DNA of 64,000 nt from Euonymus europaeus (Eukaryota > Streptophyta > Magnoliopsida > Celastrales > Celastraceae). Shown piece by piece: positions 38,301 through 51,857 of the stretch. The stretch spans positions 15,531,996-15,595,995 of the forward strand of contig OY756968.1 in NCBI GenBank assembly GCA_963580455.1, in the 5' to 3' direction. Positions within the stretch are counted from its first letter, which is position 1. Every line of letters starts with the position of its first letter. The position numbers and the translations under genes were made by a program. Below the pieces are notes generated by a model. The model did no database searches. It was not told the origin of the DNA and worked only from the letters and a program-made list of their open reading frames with translations.

Positions 38301-38985
38301 ACTATCTCTATGGAGGAGCTTTTAACGGTTTTGTCCATTTGTCATAGAAAGTTGGTGTTTTGGCATCGAAAAAATCTAGGAAGCTTATACTCATAAAATT
38401 TGACATATAAGAACAATAAAAAGTGTACACCGAGCAACTTTGATCGTCCGAAGTTGCTCTACTCTCTCTATGGAGGAGCTTTTAACGGTTTTGTCCATTT
38501 GTCATAGAAAGTTGGTGTTTTGGCATCGAAATAATCTAGGAAGCTTATACTCATAAAATTTGACATATAAGAACAATAAAAATTGTACACTGAGCAACGT
38601 TCATGGTCCGAAGTTGCGCAACTCTCTCTATGGAGGAGCTTTTATCGGTTTTGTCCCTTTGTCATAGAAAGTTGGTGTTTTGTCATCATAATAATCTAGG
38701 AAGCTTATACTCGTAAAATTTGACATAGAAGAACAATAAGAAGTGTACATAGAGCAATTTTGATGGTCCAAAGTTGCTCAACTATCTTATATGGAGGAGC
38801 TTTTATTGGTTTTGTCCATTTGTCATAGAAATTTGTTGTTTTTGCATCGAAATAATCTAGGAAGCTTAAACTCGTAAAATTTGACATATAAGAACAATAA
38901 AAATTGTACAGCGAGCAACTTTAATGGTCCGAAGTTGCTAAACTCTCCCTATGGAGGAGCTTTTAACGGTTTTGTCCATTTGTCA
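35313..38985. repeat. Region C: 23-monomer HOR (3,673 bp), copy 2
   Basis: Nearly identical to copy 1. Differences seen include AGAAATTTGTTG near 36,423 (AGAGATTTGGTG near 32,750) and ACTCATAAAA near 36,466 (ACTAATAAAA near 32,793). The last monomers (35,032-35,300 and 38,705-38,970) resemble 30,879-31,130 of block Q. Confidence 0.85.
36495..36654. repeat. Representative monomer, 160 bp
   Basis: A near-typical unit, used to describe the monomer; offsets count from its AAAAATT start. Offsets 1-10 are A-rich; 15-23 and 34-42 are the arms of the main dyad (in this copy the left arm has one mismatch, GAGCAACAT); 43-60 are pyrimidine-rich, ending in ATGGAGGAG; 61-80 are GCTTTTAACGGTTTTGTCCA; 81-95 contain TTTGTCATAGAAAGT; 97-110 contain GGTGTTTTGGCATC; 124-129 is the HindIII position (here mutated to AAGCCT); 138-144 is AAAATTT; 149-160 is TATAAGAACAAT or TAGAAGAACAAT. 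Variable points that define subtypes are offsets 8-14, the dyad loop, the base before GAAATA, and the CTCATA/CTCGTA/CTCTTA/CTCCTA step after the HindIII site. Confidence 0.9.
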
Positions 38986-39830
38986 TAGAAAGTTGGTGTT
39001 TTTGCATCGAAATAATCTAGGAAGCTTAAACTCGTAAAATTTGACATATAAGAACAATAAAAATTGTATATCGAGCAACTTTGATGGTCTGAAGTTGCTC
39101 AACTTTCTCTATGGACGACCTTTTAACGGTTTTGTCTATTTGTCATAGAAAGTATGTGTCTTGGCATCGAAATAATCTATGAAGCTTAAATTCGTAAAAT
39201 TTGACATATAAGAACAATAAAAATTGTACGTCGAGCAACTTTGATGGTCCGAAGTTGCTCAACTCTCTCTATGAAGGAGCTTTTATAGGGTTTCGTCCAT
39301 TTGTCAAAGAAAGTTGGTGTTTTGGCATCGAAATAATCTATGAAGCTTAAACTCCTAAAATTTGACATATAAGAACAATAAAAATTGTACATCGAGCAAC
39401 TTTGATGTTCCGAAGTTGCTCAACTCTTTCTATGGAGGAGCTTTTAACGGTTTCGTCCATTTGTCATAGAAATTTAGTGTTTTGACATCCAAATAATCTT
39501 GGAAGCTTATACTCATAAAATTTGACATATAAGAACAATAAAAATTGTACACCCAGCAACTTTAAAGGTCCGAAGTTGCTCAACTCTCTTATATGGAGGA
39601 GCTTTTATCGGTTTTGTCCATTTGTCATAGAAAGTTGGTGTTTTGGTATCACAATAATCTAGGAAGCTTATACTCATAAAATTTGACATAGAAGAACAAT
39701 AGGAAGTGTACATAGAGCAATTTTGATGGTCCGAAGTTGCTCAACTCTCTTATATGGAGGAGCTTTTATCGGTTTTGTCCATTTGTCATAGAAAGTTGTT
39801 GTTTTGGCATCGAAATAATCTAGGAAGCTT
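38986..39830. repeat. Region C: 23-monomer HOR, copy 3, truncated after ~5 monomers
   Basis: It follows copy 2 at offset 3,673 up to about 39,830, where the copies at 32,490 and 36,165 have the 14-bp deletion (CTCGTAAGATC) and this copy has the undeleted CTCGTAAAATTTG and moves on to another monomer type. Confidence 0.8.
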
Positions 39831-40180
39831 AAACTCGTAAAATTTGACATATAAGAACAATAAAAATTGTACAGCGAGCAACTTTAACGGTCCGAAGTTG
39901 CTAAACTCTCCTATGGAGGAGCTTTTAACGGTTTTGTCCATTTGTCATAGAAAGTTGGTGTTTTGGCATCGAAATAATCTATGAAGCTTAAACTCGTAAA
40001 ATTTGACATATAAGAACAATAAAAATTGTACAGCGAGCAACTTTAATGGTCCGAAGTTGCTAAACTCTCCCTATGGAGGAGCTTTTAACGGTTTTGTCCA
40101 TTTGTCATAGAAAGTTGGTGTTTTGGCATCGAAATAATCTATGAAGCTTAAACTCGTAAAATTTGACATATAAGAACAAT
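39831..40180. repeat. Junction C/D with two adjacent copies of one monomer type
   Basis: Two successive units (39,862-40,020 and 40,021-40,180) share GCGAGCAACTTTAA and GTTGCTAAACTCTCC. They differ by AACGG/AATGG and by one C in the CTCCC run. The right dyad arm is weakened to AAGTTGCTA. They look like a recent single-monomer duplication at the region boundary. Confidence 0.75.
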
Positions 40181-43100
40181 AAAAATTGTACACCGAGCAA
40201 CTTTGATGGTCCGAAGTTGCTCAACTCTCTCTATGGAGGAGCTTTTAACGGTTTTGCCCCTTTGTCATAGAAAGTTGATGTTTCGGCATCGAAATAATCT
40301 TGGAAGCTTATACTCCTAAAATTTCATATATAAAAACAATAAAAAGTGTACACCGAGCAACTTTGATGGTCCGAAGTTGCGCAACTCTCTTTATGCAGGA
40401 GCTTTTAACGGTTTTGTACATTTGTCATAGAAAGTTTGTGTTTTGGAATCGAAATAATCTATGAAGCTTATACTCGTAAAATTTGACATAGAAGAACAAT
40501 AAAAAGACTATCCCGAGCAACTTTGATGGTCCGAAGTTGTTCAACTCCTTCTATGGAGGAGCTTTTAACGGTTTTGTCCATTTGTCATAGAAAGTTGGTG
40601 TTTTTGCATCGAAATAATCTAGGAAGCTTAAACTCGTAAAATTTGACATATAAGAACAATAAAAATTGTATATCGAGCAACTTTGATGGTCTGAAGTTGC
40701 TCAACTTTCTCTATGGAGGAACTTTTAACGGTTTTGTCCATTTGTCATAGAAAGTATGTGTTTTGGCATCGAAATAATCTATGAAGCTTAAATTCGTAAA
40801 ATTTGACATATAAGAACAATAAAAATTGTACGTCGAGCAAATTTGATGGTCCGAAGTTGCTCAACTCTCTCTATGAAGGAGGTTTTAAAGGGTTTCGTCC
40901 ATTTGTCAAAGAAAGTTGGTGTTTTGGCATCGAAATAATCTATGAAGCTTAAACTCCTAAAATTTGACATATAAGAACAATAAAAATTGTACACCGAGCA
41001 ACTTTGATGTTCCGAAGTTGCTCAACTCTGTCTATGGTGGAGCTTTTAACGGTTTCGTCCATTTGTCATAGAAATTTAGTGTTTTGACATCCAAATAATC
41101 TTGGAAGCTTATACTCATAAAATTTGACATATAAGAACAATAAAAATTGTACACCGAGCAACTTTAAAGGTCCGAAGTTGCTCAACTCTCTTATATGGAG
41201 GAGCTTTTATCGGTTTTGTCCATTTGTCATAGAAAGTTGGTGTTTTGACATCATAATAATCTAGGAAGCTTATACTCGTAAAATTTGACATAGAAGAACA
41301 ATAGAAAGTGTACATAGAGCAATTTTGATGGTCCGAAGTTGCTCAACTCTCTTATATGGAGGAGCTTTTATCGGTTTTGTCCATTTGTCATAGAAAGTTG
41401 GTGTTTTGGCATCGAAATAATCTAGGAAGCTTAAACTCGTAAGAACAATAAAAATTGTACACCGAGCAACTTTGATGGTCCGAAGTTGCTCAACTCTCTC
41501 TATGGAGGAGCTTTTAACGGTTTTGTCTCTTTGTCATTGAAAGTATGTGATTGGGCATCGAAATAATCTAGGAAGCTTATACACCTAAAATTTGACATAT
41601 AAGAACAATAAAAATTGTACACCGAGCAACTTTGATGGTCTGAAGTTGCTCAACTCTCTCTATGGAGGAGCTTTTAACGGTTTTGTCCATTTGTAATAGA
41701 AATTTGGTGTTTTGGCATCCAAATAATCTTGGAAGCTTATACTCATAAAATTTGACATATAAGAACAATAAAAATAGTACACCGAGCAACATTGATGGTC
41801 CGAAGTTGCTCAACTCTCTCAATGGAGGAGCTTTTAACGGTTTTGTCCATTTGTCATAGAAAGTTGGTGTTTTGGCATCGAAATAGTCTAGGAAGCCTAT
41901 ACTCTTAAAATTTGACATAGAATAACAATAAAAAGTGTACATTGAGCAACTTTGATGGTCCGAAGTTGCTCAACTCTCTCTATGGAGGAGCTTTTAACGG
42001 TTTTGTCCATTTGTCATAGAAAGTTGGTGTTTTAGCATCGAAATAATCTAGGAAGCTTATTACTCATAAAATTTGACATATAAGACCAATAAAAATTGTA
42101 CACTGAGCAACGTTCATGGTCCGAAGTTGCTCAACTCTCTCTATGGTGGAGCTTTTAACGGTTTTGTCCATTTGTCATAGAAAGTTGTTGTTTTGGCATC
42201 AAAATAATCTATGAAGCTTATACTCGTAAAATTTGACATAAAAGAACAATAAAAAGTCTATCCCGAGCAACTTTGATTTTTCCGAAGTTGCTCAACTTTC
42301 TCTATGGAGGAGCTTTTAACGGTTTTGTCCATTTGTCATAGAAAGTTGGTGTTTTGGCATCGAAATAATCTAGGAAGCTTATACTCATAAAATTTGACAT
42401 ATAAGAACAATAAAAATTGTATACTGAGCAACGTTCATGGTCCGAAGTTGCTCAACTCTCTCTATGGTGGAGCTTTTAACGGTTTTGTCCATTTGTCATA
42501 GAAAGTTGGTGTTTTGGCATCAAAATAATCTATGAAGCTTATACTCGTAAAATTTGACATAAAATAACAATAAAAAGTCTATCCCGAGCAACTTTGATTT
42601 TTCCGAAGTTGCTCAACTCTCTCTATGGAAGAGCTTTTAACGGTTGTGTCCATTTGTCATAGAAAGTTGGTGTTTTGGCATCGAAATAAACTATGAAGCC
42701 TATACTCATAAAATTTGACATATAAGAACAATAAAAATCGTACATTGAGCAACTTTGATGGTCCGAAGTTGCTCAACTCTCTCTATGGAGGAGCTTTTAA
42801 CGGTTTTGTCCATTTTTCATAGAAAGTTGGTGTTTTAGCATCGAAATAATCTAGGAAGCTTATTACTCATAAAATTTGACATATAAGACCAATAAAAATT
42901 GTACACTGAGCAACGTTCATGGTCCGAAGTTGCTCAACTCTCTCTATGGTGGAGCTTTTAACGGTTTTGTCCATTTGTCATAGAAAGTTGGTGTTTTGGC
43001 ATCAAAATAATCTATGAAGCTTATACTCGTAAAATTTGACATATAAGAACAATAAAAAGTCTATCCCGAGCAACTTTGATTTTTCCGAAGTTGCTCAACT

Positions 43101-43534
43101 CTCTCTATGGAGGAGCTTTTAACGGTTTTGCCCATTTGTCATAGAAAGTTGGTGTTTTGGCATCGAAATAATCTAGGAAGCTTATACTCATAAAATTTGA
43201 CATAAAAGAACAATAAAAATTGTGTACTGAGCAACGTTCATGGTCCGAATTGCTCGACTCTCTCTATTGAGGAGCTTTTAACGGTTTTGTCCATTTGTCA
43301 TAGAAAGTTGGTGTTTTGGCATCGAAATAATCTATGAAGCTTAAACTCGTAAAATTTGACATATAAGAACAATAAAAATAGTACACCGACCAACTTTGAT
43401 GGTCCGAAGTTGCTCAACTATCTCTATGGAGGAGCTTTTAACGGTTTTGTCCATTTGTCATAGAAAGTTGGTGTTTTGGCATCGAAATAATCTATGAAGC
43501 TTAAACTCGTAAAATTTTACATATAAGAACAATA

Positions 43535-44977
43535 AAAATAGTACACCGAGCAACTTTGATGGTCCGAAGTTGCTCAACTATCTCTATGGAGGAGCTTTTA
43601 ACGGTTTTGTCCATTTGTCATAGAAAGTTGGTGTTTTGGCATCGAAAAAATTTAGGAAGCTTATACTCATAAAATTTGACATATAAGAACAATAAAAAGT
43701 GTACACCGAGCAACTTTGATCGTCCGAAGTTGCTCTACTCTCTCTATGGAGGAGCTTTTAACGGTTTTGTCCATTTGTCATAGAAAGTTGGTGTTTTGGC
43801 ATCGAAATAATCTAGGAAGCTTATACTCATAAAATTTGACATATAAGAACAATAAAAATTGTACACTGAGCAACGTTGATGGTCCGAAGTTGTGCAACTC
43901 TCTCTATGGAGAAGCTTTTATCGGTTTTGTCCCTTTTTCATAGAAAGTTGGTGTTTTGGCATCGAAATAATCTATGAAGCCTATACTCTTAAAATTTGAC
44001 ATAGAAGAACAATAAAAAGTGTACATTGAGAAACTTTGATGGTCCGAAGTTGCTCAACTCTATCTATGGAGGAGCTTTTAACGGTTTTGTCCATTTGTCA
44101 TAGAAAGTTGGTGTTTTAGCATCGAAATACTCTAGGAAGCTTATTACTCATAAAATTTGACATATAAGACCAATAAAAATTGTACACTGAGCAACATTCA
44201 TGGTCCGAAGTTGCTCAACTCTCTCTATGGTGGAGCTTTTAACGGTTTTGTCCATTTGTCATAGAAAGTTGGTGTTTTGGCATCAAAATAATCTATGAAG
44301 CTTATACTCGTAAAATTTGACATATAAGAACAATAAAAAGTCTATCCCGAGCAACTTTCATTTTTCCGAAGTTGCTCAACTCTCTCTATGGAGGAGCTTT
44401 TAACGGTTTTGCCCATTTGTCATAGAAAGTTGGTGTTTTGGCATCGAAATAATCTAGGAAGCTTATTACTCATAAAATTTGACATATAAGACCAATAAAA
44501 ATTGTACACTGAGCAACGTTCATGGTCCGAAGTTGCTCAACTCTCTCTATGGTGGAGCTTTTAACGGTTTTGTCCATTTGTCATAGAAAGTTGGTGTTTT
44601 GGCATCGAAATAATCTATGAAGCTTAAACTCGTAAAATTTTACATATAAGAACAATAAAAATAGTACACCGAGCAACTTTGATGGTCCGAAGTTGCTCAA
44701 CTATCTCTATGGAGGAGCTTTTAACGGTTTTGTCCATTTGTCATAGAAAGTTGGTGTTTTGGCATCGAAATAGTCTAGGAAGCCTATACTCTTAAAATTT
44801 GACATAGAAGAACAATAAAAAGTGTACATTGAGAAACTTTGATGGTCCGAAGTTGCTCAACTCTCTCTATGGAGGAGCTTTTAACGGTTTTGTCCATTTG
44901 TCATAGAAAGTTGGTGTTTTGGCATCGAAATAATCTATGAAGCTTAAAATCGTAAAATTTGACATATAAGAACAATA
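43535..44977. repeat. Nine-monomer block in D copy 1, first tandem copy
   Basis: It carries ATCGAAAAAATTTAGG at 43,641, GTTGTGCAAC near 43,888, an extra HindIII site at 43,912 and GAGAAACTTTG near 44,029. The same order follows directly at offset 1,443. Only one such block is present in D copy 2 (about 50,415-51,857). Confidence 0.8.
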
Positions 44978-46420
44978 AAAATAGTACAACGAGCAACTTT
45001 GATGGTCCGAAGTTGCTCAACTATCTCTATGGAGGAGCTTTTAACGGTTTTGTCCATTTGTCATAGAAAGTTGGTGTTTTGGCATCGAAAAAATTTAGGA
45101 AGCTTATACTCATAAAATTTGACATATAAGAACAATAAAAAGTGTACACCGAGCAACTTTGATCGTCCGAAGTTGCTCTACTCTCTCTATGGAGGAGCTT
45201 TTAACGGTTTTGTCCATTTGTCATAGAAAGTTGGTGTTTTGGCATCGAAATAATCTAGGAAGCTTATACTCATAAAATTTGACATATAAGAACAATAAAA
45301 ATTGTACACTGAGCAACGTTGATGGTCCGAAGTTGTGCAACTCTCTCTATGGAGAAGCTTTTATCGGTTTTGTCCCTTTTTCATAGAAAGTTGGTGTTTT
45401 GGCATCGAAATAATCTATGAAGCCTATACTCTTAAAATTTGACATAGAAGAACAATAAAAAGTGTACATTGAGAAACTTTGATGGTCCGAAGTTGCTCAA
45501 CTCTCTCTATGGAGGAGCTTTTAACGGTTTTGTCCATTTGTCATAGAAAGTTGGTGTTTTAGCATCGAAATAATCTAGGAAGCTTATTACTCATAAAATT
45601 TGACATATAAGACCAATAAAAATTGTACACTGAGCAACGTTCATGGTCCGAAGTTGCTCAACTCTCTCTATGGTGGAGCTTTTAACGGTTTTGTCCATTT
45701 GTCATAGAAAGTTGGTGTTTTGGCATCAAAATAATCTATGAAGCTTATACTCGTAAAATTTGACATATAAGAACAATAAAAAGTCTATCCCGAGCAACTT
45801 TCATTTTTCCGAAGTTGCTCAACTCTCTCTATGGAGGAGCATTTAACGGTTTTGCCCATTTGTCATAGAAAGTTGGTGTTTTGGCATCGAAATAATCTAG
45901 GAAGCTTATTACTCATAAAATTTGACATATAAGACCAATAAAAATTGTACACTGAGCAACGTTCATGGTCCGAAGTTGCTCAACTCTCTCTATGGTGGAG
46001 CTTTTAACGGTTTTGTCCATTTGTCATAGAAAGTTGGTGTTTTGGCATCGAAATAATCTATGAAGCTTAAACTCGTAAAATTTTACATATAAGAACAATA
46101 AAAATGGTACACCGAGCAACTTTGATGGTCCGAAGTTGCTCAACTATCTCTATGGAGGAGCTTTTAACGGTTTTGTCCATTTGTCATAGAAAGTTGGTGT
46201 TTTGGCATCGAAATAGTCTAGGAAGCCTATACTCTTAAAATTTGACATAGAAGAACAATAAAAAGTGTACATTGAGAAACTTTGATGGTCCGAAGTTGCT
46301 CAACTCTCTCTGTGGAGGAGCTTTTAACGGGTTTGTCCATTTGTCATAGAAAGTTGGTGTTTTGGCATCGAAATAATCTATGAAGCTTAAACTCGTAAAA
46401 TTTGACATATAAGAACAATA
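44978..46420. repeat. Nine-monomer block in D copy 1, second tandem copy
   Basis: It matches the preceding block at offset 1,443, with the extra HindIII site at 45,355. It begins with TAGTACAACGAG where the first copy has TAGTACACCGAG, and one unit has GGAGCATTTAACGG near 45,837. Confidence 0.8.
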
Positions 46421-46901
46421 AAAATTGTACACCGAGCAACTTTGATGGTCCGAAGTTGCTCAACTCTCTCTATGGAGGAGCTTTTAACGGTTTTGTCCAT
46501 TTGTCATAGAAAGTTGGTGTTTTAGCATCGAAATAATCTAGGAAGCTTATTACTCATAAAATTTGACATATAAGACCAATAAAAATTGTACACTGAGCAA
46601 CGTTCATGGTCCGAAGTTGCTCAACTCTCTCTATGGTGGAGCTTTTAACGGTTTTTTTCCATTTGTCATAGAAAGTTGGTGTTTTGGCATCGAAATAATC
46701 TATGAAGCTTAAACTCGTAAAATTTTACATATAAGAACAATAAAAATTGTATACTGAGCAACGTTCATGGTCCGAAGTTGCTCAACTCTCTCTATGGTGG
46801 AGCTTTTAACGGTTTTGTCCATTTGTCATAGAAAGTTGGTGTTTTGGCATCGAAATAATCTATGAAGCTTAAACTCGTAAAATTTGACATATAAGAACAA
46901 T

Positions 46902-49900
46902 AAAAATTGTACACCGAGCAACTTTGATGGTCCGAAGTTGCTCAACTCTCTCTATGGAGGAGCTTTTAACGGTTTTGCCCCTTTGTCATAGAAAGTTGAT
47001 GTTTCGGCATCGAAATAATCTTGGAAGCTTATACTCCTAAAATTTCATATATAAAAACAATAAAAAGTGTACACCGAGCAACTTTGATGGTCCGAAGTTG
47101 CGCAACTCTCTTTATGCAGGAGCTTTTAACGGTTTTGTACATTTGTCATAGAAAGTTTGTGTTTTGGAATCGAAATAATCTATGAAGCTTATACTCGTAA
47201 AATTTGACATAGAAGAACAATAAAAAGACTATCCCGAGCAACTTTGATGGTCCGAAGTTGTTCAACTCCTTCTATGGAGGAGCTTTTAACGGTTTTGTCC
47301 ATTTGTCATAGAAAGTTGGTGTTTTTGCATCGAAATAATCTAGGAAGCTTAAACTCGTAAAATTTGACATATAAGAACAATAAAAATTGTATATCGAGCA
47401 ACTTTGATGGTCTGAAGTTGCTCAACTTTCTCTATGGAGGAACTTTTAACGGTTTTGTCCATTTGTCATAGAAAGTATGTGTTTTGGCATCGAAATAATC
47501 TATGAAGCTTAAATTCATAAAATTTGACATATAAGAACAATAAAAATTGTACGTCGAGCAAATTTGATGGTCCGAAGTTGCTCAACTCTCTCTATGAAGG
47601 AGGTTTTAAAGGGTTTCGTCCATTTGTCAAAGAAAGTTGGTGTTTTGGCATCGAAATAATCTATGAAGCTTAAACTCCTAAAATTTGACATATAAGAACA
47701 ATAAAAATTGTACACCGAGCAACTTTGATGTTCCGAAGTTGCTCAACTCTGTCTATGGAGGAGCTTTTAACGGTTTCGTCCATTTGTCATAGAAATTTAG
47801 TGTTTTGACATCCAAATAATCTTGGAAGCTTATACTCATAAAATTTGACATATAAGAACAATAAAAATTGTACACCGAGCAACTTTAAAGGTCCGAAGTT
47901 GCTCAACTCTCTTATATGGAGGAGCTTTTATCGGTTTTGTCCATTTGTCATAGAAAGTTGGTGTTTTGACATCATAATAATCTAGGAAGCTTATACTCGT
48001 AAAATTTGACATAGAAGAACAATAGAAAGTGTACATAGAGCAATTTTGATGGTCCGAAGTTGCTCAACTCTCTTATATGGAGGAGCTTTTATCGGTTTTG
48101 TCCATTTGTCATAGAAAGTTGGTGTTTTGGCATCGAAATAATCTAGGAAGCTTAAACTCGTAAGAACAATAAAAATTGTACACCGAGCAACTTTGATGGT
48201 CCGAAGTTGCTCAACTCTCTCTATGGAGGAGCTTTTAACGGTTTTGTCTCTTTGTCATTGAAAGTATGTGATTGGGCATCGAAATAATCTAGGAAGCTTA
48301 TACACCTAAAATTTGACATATAAGAACAATAAAAATTGTACACCGAGCAACTTTGATGGTCTGAAGTTGCTCAACTCTCTCTATGGAGGAGCTTTTAACG
48401 GTTTTGTCCATTTGTAATAAAAATTTGGTGTTTTGGCATCCAAATAATCTTGGAAGCTTATACTCATAAAATTTGACATATATGAACAATAAAAATAGTA
48501 CACCGAGCAACATTGATGGTCCGAAGTTGCTCAACTCTCTCAATGGAGGAGCTTTTAACGGTTTTGTCCATTTGTCATAGAAAGTTGGTGTTTTGGCATC
48601 GAAATAGTCTAGGAAGCCTATACTCTTAAAATTTGACATAGAATAACAATAAAAAGTGTACATTGAGCAACTTTGATGGTCCGAAGTTGCTCAACTCTCT
48701 CTATGGAGGAGCTTTTAACGGTTTTGTCCATTTGTCATAGAAAGTTGGTGTTTTAGCATCGAAATAATCTAGGAAGCTTATTACTCATAAAATTTGACAT
48801 ATAAGACCAATAAAAATTGTACACTGAGCAACGTTCATGGTCCGAAGTTGCTCAACTCTCTCTATGGTGGAGCTTTTAACGGTTTTGTCCATTTGTCATA
48901 GAAAGTTGTTGTTTTGGCATCAAAATAATCTATGAAGCTTATACTCGTAAAATTTGACATAAAAGAACAATAAAAAGTCTATCCCGAGCAACTTTGATTT
49001 TTCCGAAGTTGCTCAACTTTCTCTATGGAGGAGCTTTTAACGGTTTTGTCCATTTGTCATAGAAAGTTGGTGTTTTGGCATCGAAATAATCTAGGAAGCT
49101 TATACTCATAAAATTTGACATATAAGAACAATAAAAATTGTATACTGAGCAACGTTCATGGTCCGAAGTTGCTCAACTCTCTCTATGGTGGAGCTTTTAA
49201 CGGTTTTGTCCATTTGTCATAGAAAGTTGGTGTTTTGGCATCAAAATAATCTATGAAGCTTATACTCGTAAAATTTGACATAAAAGAACAATAAAAAGTC
49301 TATCCCGAGCAACTTTGATTTTTCCGAAGTTGCTCAACTCTCTCTATGGAAGAGCTTTTAACGGTTGTGTCCATTTTTCATAGAAAGTTGGTGTTTTGGC
49401 ATCGAAATAATCTATGAAGCCTATACTCATAAAATTTGACATATAAGAACAATAAAAATCGTACATTGAGCAACTTTGATGGTCCGAAGTTGCTCAACTC
49501 TCTCTATGGAGGAGCTTTTAACGGTTTTGTCCATTTTTCATAGAAAGTTGGTGTTTTAGCATCGAAATAATCTAGGAAGCTTATTACTCATAAAATTTGA
49601 CATATAAGACCAATAAAAATTGTACACTGAGCAACGTTCATGGTCCGAAGTTGCTCAACTCTCTCTATGGTGGAGCTTTTAACGGTTTTGTCCATTTGTC
49701 ATAGAAAGTTGGTGTTTTGGCATCAAAATAATCTATGAAGCTTATACTCGTAAAATTTGACATATAAGAACAATAAAAAGTCTATCCCGAGCAACTTTGA
49801 TTTTTCCGAAGTTGCTCAACTCTCTCTATGGAGGAGCTTTTAACGGTTTTGCCCATTTGTCATAGAAAGTTGGTGTTTTGGCATCGAAATAATCTAGGAA

Positions 49901-51857
49901 GCTTATACTCATAAAATTTGACATAAAAGAACAATAAAAATTGTGTACTGAGCAACGTTCATGGTCTGAATTGCTCAACTATCTCTATGGAGGAGCTTTT
50001 AACGGTTTTGCCCATTTGTCATAGAAAGTTGGTGTTTTGGCATCGAAATAATCTAGGAAGCTTATACTCATAAAATTTGACATAAAAGAACAATAAAAAT
50101 TGTGTACTGAGCAACGTTCATGGTCCGAATTGCTCAACTCTCTCTATTGAGGAGCTTTTAACGGTTTTGTCCATTTGTCATAGAAAGTTGGTGTTTTGGC
50201 ATCGAAATAATCTATGAAGCTTAAACTCGTAAAATTTGACATATAAGAACAATAAAAATAGTACACCGACCAACTTTGATGGTCCGAAGTTGCTCAACTA
50301 TCTCTATGGAGGAGCTTTTAACGGTTTTGTCCATTTGTCATAGAAAGTTGGTGTTTTGGCATCGAAATAATCTATGAAGTTTAAACTCGTAAAATTTTAC
50401 ATATAAGAACAATAAAAATAGTACACCGAGCAACTTTGATGGTCCGAAGTTGCTCAACTATCTCTATGGAGGAGCTTTTAACGGTTTTGTCCATTTGTCA
50501 TAGAAAGTTGGTGTTTTGGCATCGAAAAAATTTAGGAAGCTTATACTCATAAAATTTGACATATAAGAACAATAAAAAGTGTACACCGAGCAACTTTGAT
50601 CGTCCGAAGTTGCTCTACTCTCTCTATGGAGGAGCTTTTAACGGTTTTGTCCATTTGTCATAGAAAGTTGGTGTTTTGGCATCGAAATAATCTAGGAAGC
50701 TTATACTCATAAAATTTGACATATAAGAACAATAAAAATTGTACACTGAGCAACGTTGATGGTCCGAAGTTGTGCAACTCTCTCTATGGAGAAGCTTTTA
50801 TCGGTTTTGTCCCTTTTTCATAGAAAGTTGGTGTTTTGGCATCGAAATAATCTATGAAGCCTATACTCTTAAAATTTGACATAGAAGAACAATAAAAAGT
50901 GTACATTGAGAAACTTTGATGGTCCGAAGTTGCTCAACTCTCTCTATGGAGGAGCTTTTAACGGTTTTGTCCATTTGTCATAGAAAGTTGGTGTTTTAGC
51001 ATCGAAATAATCTAGGAAGCTTATTACTCATAAAATTTGACATATAAGACCAATAAAAATTGTACACTGAGCAACGTTCATGGTCCGAAGTTGCTCAACT
51101 CTCTCTATGGTGGAGCTTTTAACGGTTTTGTCCATTTGTCATAGAAAGTTGGTGTTTTGGCATCAAAATAATCTATGAAGCTTATACTCGTAAAATTTGA
51201 CATATAAGAACAATAAAAAGTCTATCCCGAGCAACTTTCATTTTTCCGAAGTTGCTCAACTCTCTCTATGGAGGAGCTTTTAACGGTTTTGCCCATTTGT
51301 CATAGAAAGTTGGTGTTTTGGCATCGAAATAATCTAGGAAGCTTATTACTCATAAAATTTGACATATAAGACCAATAAAAATTGTACACTGAGCAACGTT
51401 CATGGTCCGAAGTTGCTCAACTCTCTCTATGGTGGAGCTTTTAACGGTTTTGTCCATTTGTCATAGAAAGTTGGTGTTTTGGCATCGAAATAATCTATGA
51501 AGCTTAAACTCGTAAAATTTTACATATAAGAACAATAAAAATAGTACACCGAGCAACTTTGATGGTCCGAAGTTGCTCAACTATCTCTATGGAGGAGCTT
51601 TTAACGGTTTTGTCCATTTGTCATAGAAAGTTGGTGTTTTGGCATCGAAATAGTCTAGGAAGCCTATACTCTTAAAATTTGACATAGAAGAACAATAAAA
51701 AGTGTACATTGAGAAACTTTGATGGTCCGAAGTTGCTCAACTCTCTCTATGGAGGAGCTTTTAACGGTTTTGTCCATTTGTCATAGAAAGTTGGTGTTTT
51801 GGCATCGAAATAATCTATGAAGCTTAAAATCGTAAAATTTGACATATAAGAACAATA
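46902..51857. repeat. Region D: 42-monomer HOR, copy 2, shortened
   Basis: It follows copy 1 at offset 6,721 to about 49,935, then at 6,880 because one hybrid monomer is present. It has a single nine-monomer block and after about 51,857 continues like 46,420 in copy 1. It is therefore about 1.3 kb shorter than the start-to-start period would give. Confidence 0.82.
49936..50094. repeat. Hybrid extra monomer
   Basis: The first third (TTGTGTACTGAGC to GAATTGCTC) matches the next monomer (50,095-50,253), while the rest (GCCCATTTGTC, CTAGGAAGCTTATACTC, ACATAAAAGAAC) matches the previous one (49,776-49,935). D copy 1 has no such unit at the equivalent place. Its structure is that expected from an out-of-register exchange between neighbours. 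Confidence 0.8.

Larger units (their letters stand above)
40181..46901. repeat. Region D: 42-monomer HOR (6,721 bp), copy 1
   Basis: The unit starting at 40,181 recurs at 46,902. Markers: TATATAAAAA at 40,327, ATTTGATGG in GAGCAAATTTG near 40,838, the 14-bp deletion near 41,438 and the TCTCAATGGAGG monomer near 41,817. The second half contains a 9-monomer tandem duplication that copy 2 lacks. Confidence 0.85.

Noticed and set aside
41577..41942. The longest frame, 121 codons, repeated at 48,298
   Set aside because: It spans more than two monomers only because chance substitutions and indels remove stops. The partner at 48,298 is the 6,721-bp HOR copy, and equivalent monomers elsewhere contain stops.
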